NCBI GenBank assembly: GCA_028583605.1 | Contig: CM053327.1 | Span: 32,730,126-32,794,125, forward strand | Length of the DNA stretch: 64,000 nucleotides | Direction: 5' to 3' | Origin: Dastarcus helophoroides | Taxonomy: Eukaryota; Arthropoda; Insecta; Coleoptera; Bothrideridae | Shown: positions 57,540 to 64,000 of the stretch, piece by piece | Numbering within the stretch: position 1 is the stretch's first letter | Layout: each line of letters starts with the position of its first letter | Made by a program: the position numbers and the translations under genes | Notes under the pieces: model-generated | Databases searched by the model: none | What the model saw: only the letters and a program-made list of their open reading frames with translations | Told to the model about the DNA's origin: nothing

Positions 57540-59280
57540 TTAATTGTCGGAAAATTAAAGCATCAAAAGGATAAACATTACATTAAGGCGATAAACAGTA
57601 CATAAGAAACATTACAATGTGCCATTTACACGAGCACTAATGTTACCAGAAAAAAAATTTGAGCATTAACAAGAAATTTCGAAAAACAATACTAGATGAA
57701 TCTAAAATTTAGTAAAAACTGCAAATATTGGCTTTGGACTTGCAAGTCGAATTAAAAATTTCACTTTTAAACTCGAAATTTCAAATTTAAACTAAAAATT
57801 TCGAAAAAATTTGGAAATTTGGCCAAAGAATTAAACATTTCTAGAAAAAGTTTTTCGTCACATGTTACCATTTCCTGTTCTTCAACTAGATACTTTGGGA
57901 ATACCAGTTGATCGTTCTAATGGTTTTTTGTGGTTGAATATTTTTGATGGTTAACTGTATGATGCGAAAAGCGAGTCGTAATTTATTTGATAAACTGGTT
58001 TACTTTTGGATTTTGGATCGAATCAGGACCCACTAGATTTTTTTGAAGAAACAGCTACGGTAAAAATGTTCTGTTGCAGAATCGTTATTTTATCAAAATA
58101 TTTAGCATAATTTGATTTGACGCAATTCAATCTGTAATTGAAGTCACCCTGATCTGATTTCTATTTGATTGTTTATTGTAATGCATCATTTTGCCATAAA
58201 ATGACGTTAATAGATTTGCTTTCGTTGTGGATATCATAGAATTATATAGTAGGTAATAGGTCAGATGGACAAATACGAATTAATCATTTACTCAATATTC
58301 ATAAACATATTTCAAGGTTAATTTCAAATTGTATTGCTTTTTCTATTTCATATAAATACAGCATGTGTTGTATTTACCTTTTGAAAAGATAAGGAACATA
58401 ATTTAATGTCGCAAATATTTATTGTACTTTATCTGCACCAGTTAGATGTGAAAATCAACAGCAACACAATTTGTACTTTTTTTTTATTGTATTTATGCTT
58501 TTGCCTTTTTTTGTGTCATATTTCTTTGTGGAATTAAGAATCCTAGGTGCAAAATAAATTCATAATAAGAAACTTATGTAACATATTTACTTAAAAAAAT
58601 AAAAAGATCTTAATCAACTGAGTTAAAAACACATAAAATCATTCTTAACGGTAATAAATGTTTTTCGTTATCAGAATCACAACACATACGCAATTCGCTC
58701 AGCTTTCAAGATTTCTTGAGAATATTACTTAAAATATTTTTAAAATCTTAAAAGTTAATCCTAAAAACCATTTTCTAATTTTAAAAATTGGAATTGGACC
58801 TCTGCTTTTTATACTTCCTACTCTTTTTTATGAATAATACTCGGCTGTCTTATCATATTGCCAGGATTAAAATTATATAATTATCTTTTTTTGGGGAGAC
58901 ATATTTTTCAACCAGGATTTAATATACGGTTCTCTAATAGTGCAATAATTATTAAATTTATTTTTCGCTTAACTGGTTCTATTATTTTTGGTTTCTCTAG
59001 GACTGATCTCCGCAATAACGTGTTATTACATTAAATACATCCAATATTAAATCAAATATTAAAAAATTAGTTTCGAAGATCTAATTTCATCAATACCCAC
59101 GAAAACTATTATTCTTATTTGTCTTGTTTATAGAACTTTACACCCTTACACAACGAGCATATTTTATATACATAAATATTAATTATGAAATGATAAATAT
59201 TTGATATACAGTAACCAACTGTTATTATTATTTAGGAAATAAATTTATTGAACAAGTTATACCAATAGACGAATTTTAGA
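57540..59280. other. Gene-poor AT-rich spacer
   Basis: Filler to about 57850, then non-periodic AT-rich DNA. A 30-codon frame at 57864 (MLPFPVLQLDTLGIPVDRSN) and a nearby fragment look protein-like but are too short to support. No exon of the ACAD gene was found. Confidence 0.35.
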
Positions 59281-59289
59281 ATGTATTAC

Positions 59290-59515
59290 GATAAGCTGAA
59301 ATACAAATCTTGTCCTCTGAAACCAAGAAAGGTTAAAAAATACAACAAAGGTTGCTCTAACGCGTTTCGACAGCCAAGCTATCTCTCTAAAGATGATAGC
59401 TTGGCTGTCGAAACGCGTTAGAGCAATCTTTGTTGTGTTTTTTAATCTTTCTTGGTATCAGGGAACAAGATTTGTATTTCAATTTTTGAAGATAACCAAG
59501 AACCAAAAATTACAT
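59290..59515. mobile_element. Foldback-family element, long palindrome
   Basis: Two long arms meet at 59380-59400: GAAATACAAATCTTGTCCTC, GCTCTAACGCGTTTCGACAG, then AGATGATAGCTTGGCTGTCG, AAACGCGTTAGAGCAATCTT and TTTGTATTTCAATTTTTG. The right arm carries a plus-strand hammerhead-like core (59384-59422) with CTAAAGA in place of CTGAAGA. Confidence 0.75.
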
Positions 59516-59555
59516 TAAGTATTAAGTATTCGACGACAAGTCAAGTTTAGATATA

Positions 59556-60158
59556 CAGTCAAACCTCCCTATAACGAACCTCCGGGTACCGAATGCCTCT
59601 ATATAACGAACTTTTTGAGGGAACGCAGCACTTAAAATTAAAATTACCTCGATCCAATTTTTGAACCAAGATTTTCCAAGGTTTAATTAGTTTTTAAATG
59701 CTTCCGTTCAGAAACATTTCTTACTTTGTGGGATACCCAAATAATAATAACGTTCCAAGATGTAATTAGTTTTTTAATTGCATTTGGTTCGAAGAAAGCT
59801 CAATTTTACGCCATGCTAATGACATTGTTGATAAGACAAAAAGATTCTCTTTTTCAGTTGATTTATTGTGCAAGAAGTGTAAGGAGAGTAAAACTGCAAA
59901 AAATGTTGAAGGAAAAGGCTTTAACGTTCAGCGGAAAAGATCAATTGATCAATAATGTTATAATCAGGATTAAAAAAAAGACAAGAACAAGTTTGGAAAC
60001 ATTTGAAACATATGATTTGTGTATTTCAGGAATCACTTGAAGCATATGAATTTTTACATATAATTTGTGTATTTTTAATGCTACCTCGCTATAACGAAAC
60101 CCTCTCTATAACGAATTTTTTGTAGGATTTAGGAATTCGCTATGAGGAGCTTTGACTG
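59556..60158. mobile_element. Pogo/Tigger-like MITE, 603 bp
   Basis: Left end CAGTCAAACCTCCCTATAAC; right end in reverse CAGTCAAAGCTCCTCATAGC. TA flanks (59554-59555, 60159-60160). A second inner copy of TATAACGAA lies near each end. The internal open frame (59726-60040) has no recognisable transposase motif. Confidence 0.82.
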
Positions 60159-60160
60159 TA

Positions 60161-60580
60161 GTTGAAAATCCCATTATTAATATTATTACTATCTGCCATG
60201 GTAAGGACGGAACATTATGAATAATGTATAGATGCTGGTGCGAAGCTCGAAAACAGCCAATGGTCGATTTTTTTTGTGCAATCCTATAATTACACGGTTT
60301 AAAACGATCAAAATCTGAAGTTCAGCTCTGCGTCTGGTTTTGGCTATTTCAAAACATCCAAACCTAGGATTGACAGTTCAGTCGTGAAATGACCAAAGCT
60401 CGAAATAATGTCTGCTCAAGTTAGAGCCTCAGACGGGCCCTGTATGTTGGGGGGCCCAAATGAAGAGTAAATATTTTTCACAAAAGGAACAAAAACACTT
60501 GGATTGAATTAACATAATTATATTTTGACTAACTGATGTCACCCAACCCCACTTATTACTTTCTCTATCAGGTATAGATT
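60161..60580. other. Unique spacer
   Basis: Moderately AT-rich, non-periodic. Includes CAGACGGGCCCTGTATGTTG and GGGGGGCCC. Nothing identified. Confidence 0.3.
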
Positions 60581-60584
60581 TTTT

Positions 60585-61610
60585 TTTAAGTTCGACACTT
60601 CCACAATTTCGATATTTTTTTAAATTTAAATTTTTGCAATTTTAATTTCTCTTTTTCCCAATTTTCGACTTTTTTCAACATTTTTACCTTATTAACAAAC
60701 CCTCCCCTTTGGAAAATTCGACTTGGAAAATATCGATTTTTGTTCCAAATTTGGAATTCTTTAAAACTCTTTTTAAAAATGTCAAGATTTTTAAAAGGTT
60801 TTCTCAAAATTTCGCTTATATTTTAAAATTTCACATTTTTTATCAATATCAAAATACCATTTACCCGTGGAAAAGGTGAAAACTTATTTGAATATTTTGG
60901 CTTTTTAACTGTTCGACATTTTTTCAAAATTTCAACTCTATCCACAACCTCGACATTATTTAAAACTTTAACTTCCTTCAAAATTTCGACTTTCTTGAAA
61001 ATTTTAACCTTTCTGATAATTTCAACTATTTTTTAAATTTAGAAAAATTCAGATTTCTTTTAAAAGTTGACTATAAATAGTTTTGATCAGATCTAATCTT
61101 TTTAAAGGTTAAATTTTTGTCAAAATTGGAACTTTTTAAGATTTGAAATATTTCAATTTTTTTTCAAAATAATTATTTTTTTAAATTTCTACTTTTCCGA
61201 AAATTCTCATTTGCTTTGACATGGTCGATTTTCTTTTAAATTTTAACTTATCTGATAAATTTGGCCTTTCTTCAATATTTACACCCTTAAAAATATCAGG
61301 TTTTTTTTTAAATTTGAAAATATTTTAATTTGAAAAATTTTTAAATTTTGACTATTTTTGGAAATTTTAGACTATTTTTCACATTTTAATTTTTTTAAAT
61401 ATAATTTCGAAAAGTTTTGAATATTATAACATTTTTTTCAAACAATTTTTTCGTATTGTCAAAATTTTCGACTTTTTTCAAAATTTCAATTTTTTTATAA
61501 ATTTCCACTTTGAAAATTATTTTTTTAATATTTCATAATTATTGCAAATTTTTGATTTTTTTGATATTTTGACTTTTTTGAATGGTTTGATATCTTGTAA
61601 AATTACGAAT
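60585..61610 (+). repeat. AT-rich filler
   Basis: Plus-oriented TTTTCAAAATTTCGACTTT filler. No gene is seen. Confidence 0.5.
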
Positions 61611-61616
61611 TTTTCT

Positions 61617-62145
61617 GAAAATTGAATTACAAATGTTGTCCCTTGAAACCAAGAAAAGTTAAAAAAACACAACAAATTTTGCTCTAACGCATTTCGATAG
61701 CCAAGCTATTATCTTCAGAGAGATAGTAGTATGTCTGAAACCAAGAAAAGTTAAAAAAACACAACAAATGTTGCTGTAACGCGTTTTGATAGCCAAGCTA
61801 TCATCTTCAGAGAGATAGAGTATGTCTGAAACCAAGAAAAGTTAAAAAAATACAAGAAATGTTGCTCTAACGCGTTTCGATAGCCAAGCTATCATCTTCA
61901 GAGAGGTAGTAGTATGTCTGAAACCAAGAAAAATTAAAAAAACACAACAAATGTTGCTCTAACGCGTTTTGATACCAAAGCTATCATCTTCAGAGAGATA
62001 GTAGCATCTCTGTGATAATGATAGCTTGATTATCGAAATGCGACAGAGCGACATTTGTTGTATTCTTTAACTTTTCTTGGTTTCAGGGGACAAGACTTAT
62101 ATTTCAATTTTTAAAGATAACCAAGGACTTGTTCCACCAAAAAAA
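61617..62145. mobile_element. Foldback-family element with tandemly amplified ribozyme arms
   Basis: Four left-type arms in tandem (GAAACCAAG at 61640, 61737, 61828 and 61920; spacing 97, 91, 92), then one inverted right arm ending GGACTTGTTCCACCAAAA. Each left arm carries a minus-strand hammerhead motif: 61682-61722, 61774-61814, 61865-61905 and 61957-61997. Confidence 0.85.
61865..61905 (-). ncRNA. Hammerhead ribozyme motif, best copy of the tandem array
   Basis: Minus strand: stem I CTCT; box CTGAAGA; one extra T; stem II GATAGC, loop TTG, GCTATC (six perfect pairs); GAAA; stem III ACGCGT (self-complementary); cleavable T in a GUU triplet; stem I partner AGAG. The array's first copy keeps the core but has ACGCAT in stem III. 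Copies two and four have the first G of GAAA changed. The extra T before stem II is shared by the family and departs from the canonical core. Confidence 0.62.
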
Positions 62146-63530
62146 AAAAAAAAAATTCCTGAAAATTTTAGCCAAATTTGGACCTTTCTCAAAAATTTTT
62201 ATTTTTCATGAAAGTTTCTATTCACAAATTTTGGCGAATAGGTCGTTATTTTCCGAAAATTTTGCCCGTTTTTAAATTTTCACTTGGTTTAAAAATTTTG
62301 TTTCTTTTACAAAAGATAATTTTTGCAAAATTTCGATTTTTTTGGAAGAATTTTGACTTTTTTGAAATTTTAACTTTTTCAAATATATTTGACCAAATTT
62401 GTACTTTCTAATCTTTTCGATTTTTTTCAAAATTTCGACTCTTTTTTGAACACTTCGACTTTTCAAAATCTTTGACTTTTTTCAACATTTCAACTTTTTT
62501 TGTAAATTTTCGCACTAAAATTTCACTCTTTTTGAACATTTTGACTATTTCTCAGAATTACAAATTTTTTTGAAAATTTCGTTTTGTTCAAAATTTTATT
62601 ATTTTTCGATTTATTTTGGGAAAATTTCTAATTTTTTTGAAATTGTGACTTTTTAAAGTTTTTTTAATATTACGTAAAATTTCGAATTTTTCTGGAAAAT
62701 TTGCAACTTTTGGCCAAATTTTGATTTTTTTTTAATGTCGCCTTTTTTCTTAAGTGTCGTTTATTTTTTAAATTGCTGCAATTCTTAAAAATTTTAACTT
62801 TTTTATGAAAATGTTCATTCAAAAATTTTGTTTTTAAAAAATGTTTGACTTTTTTGAAAATTTGAACTATCCAAAATTTCGGTTTTTTTGAAATTTTTTA
62901 CTTTTTTTTGTTATTTTTGGCTTTTCTTCAGAATATTTAGAATTTACCAAAATTCTGAAAATTTCACCGAAAATATCTCAGTTTTTTTTTCTTGACCTTA
63001 AATTTTAAATTTCAACAATTTTTTAACTTTTGGACTATCGACATTTCCAACCCTTACTTCGTGGAATTCTTTAATATTCATAACTATTAAACTTTATTAA
63101 CAATCAAAAAGGAACAGAAATTAAAAATTCCACAATATTTCGATAAATATTTGCTAACACCTGATCCGCCTTTATAAAAAATATCGAATTATTTTTAAAA
63201 ATTTCTGTTATTGTTTCGAATTCTCGATTTTTTTAGAAATGTCGACATTTCCAAGATTTTACAATTTCTTCAAAATTTTGACCTCTCTTTGAAAATCTGT
63301 CCTTTTTTTGGGCAATTTTAACTGTCTGTGAACATTTCAGACATTTTTAAATATTTCTAATTTTTTTCAATAATTTGGGCCTCAAAATTTTTGACTTAGA
63401 ATTTAAATTTTTCCTGAAAAGTTTGTCAATTTTTAAAATTTAGTCTCCTCCTAAAAAATTGGAATTTTTCGAAACTTCTGCCTTCGTTTTTTTCAGAAAC
63501 TTCAACATTTTCCAAAATTTCTATTTTTTA
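62146..63530 (+). repeat. AT-rich filler with one embedded repeat fragment
   Basis: Plus-oriented filler. At 63068-63180 it contains a partial copy of the repeat at 15040-15150, without a usable hammerhead. Confidence 0.5.
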
Positions 63531-63534
63531 GAAA

Positions 63535-63790
63535 TTGATTCACAAATTTTGTCTCCTAAAACAAGGAAAGATTAAAAAACACAATAACAGTTGCTCTAAC
63601 GCGTTTTGGTAACCAAGCTATCATCTTTAGAGAGATACAGATTCAGCATCTCTTTGAAGAAGATAGTTTGGTTATCGAAACGCGTTAGAGCAACTGTTGT
63701 ATTTTTTAATTTTTCTTGGTTTAGGAGACAAGATTTGTATATCAATTTTTGATGATAATCAAGGACCAGTCCACTCTACCAACAAAATTT
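63535..63790. mobile_element. Foldback-family element, both arms
   Basis: Left arm TTGTCTCCTAAAACAAGGAA to CATCTTTAGAGAGATACAG; right arm AGATAGTTTGGTTATCGAAA, CGCGTTAGAGCAACTGTTGT, to AATCAAGGACCAGTCCACTC. The right arm holds a plus-strand hammerhead-like core with C3 changed to T. The final 210 bases (63791-64000) hold filler and an unrecognised GC-richer stretch. Confidence 0.72.
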
Positions 63791-64000
63791 TTTTAGAAGG
63801 TTTATTTTAACATGTCGACATTTTTAAAATTTTAAATTTTTGGTCTTTTTTTAAAACTTTCCAGTCCCATGTCATCAGTTTTGATTTCGAAGAATATCTT
63901 TCACCTGTTGCAGTTGCAACCAGACGTGAGATGTTCCATGTTGCGCGAATTTTGGGCGCCCGAATAACCTGGGAGAAAAAGATATTTCTTTTTTGACGTA

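Noticed and set aside
57864..57956. 30-codon frame MLPFPVLQLDTLGIPVDRSN
   Set aside because: Protein-like but too short, with no continuation or family.
59384..59422. Active plus-strand hammerhead in the 59290 foldback element
   Set aside because: The box reads CTAAAGA; the change at G5 is expected to abolish catalysis, so it is listed only as a decayed copy.
57540..64000. Search for the 5' exons of the acyl-CoA dehydrogenase
   Set aside because: No minus-strand exon with the N-terminal ACAD pattern and splice sites was found; they probably lie outside the window.

Overview
This window is AT-rich insect nuclear DNA; a beetle or similar holometabolous insect is a plausible guess, but the order cannot be fixed from sequence alone. 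Genes are split by GT-AG introns. The ribosomal-protein gene has a TCT-type start. The mobile elements (mariner, Tc1, pogo-like, hAT-like, CR1/Jockey-group LINE, Penelope-like) are those usual in insect genomes. Well over half of the window is repeat. Much of that is a degenerate, strand-asymmetric filler built from short steps such as AAAATTTCGAC and its complement.

Five protein genes are supported. Ornithine aminotransferase (3161-15893, +) is complete in six coding exons (435 codons), with about 10 kb of nested transposons in its introns. An adhesion GPCR of the GPR123/124/125 (ADGRA) type (22137-29790, +) is complete in six coding exons (1438 codons) and ends in a PDZ-binding tail. An unrecognised small two-TM protein lies at 39136-39470 (-). 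PBDC1 (45036-45587, +) and RpL26 (46445-48087, -) stand convergently, tail to tail. The last four exons of a short/branched-chain acyl-CoA dehydrogenase (54757-56370, -) are present; its 5' exons lie beyond the window or were not found.

Layout: 1-2.6 kb, end of a large hAT-like element; 3.2-15.9 kb, OAT with a LINE split by a 4.24 kb hAT-like element, a nested mariner and repeat fragments; 16-21.7 kb, filler including a tandem array of about 180-bp units; 22-31.5 kb, the GPCR with a pogo-like insertion; 31.6-38.8 kb, a dead Penelope-like element and an internally deleted LINE; 39-44.7 kb, the two-TM gene, then a 350-400-bp tandem array and a GC-richer minisatellite; 45-50 kb, PBDC1, RpL26, a nearly intact Tc1 and a duplicated RpL26 promoter; 50-54.5 kb, filler and a palindrome; 54.7-57.5 kb, ACAD with a mariner; 57.5-64 kb, AT-rich DNA, a pogo-like MITE and ribozyme-bearing repeats.

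The most striking signal is not a protein gene. Four separate repeat families carry what read as minimal hammerhead ribozymes. Each has a CUGANGA-like box, stem II, GAAA, a very short self-complementary stem III (ACGU, ACGCGU, ACCGGU or ACC-A-GGU) followed by a cleavable base, and a matching stem I. One of these (12706-12748, -) has a fully canonical core. A foldback family carries it in its arms, and at 61.6-62.0 kb the ribozyme arm is amplified in tandem at about 92-97 bp. This was worked out by hand pairing only; activity is untested.
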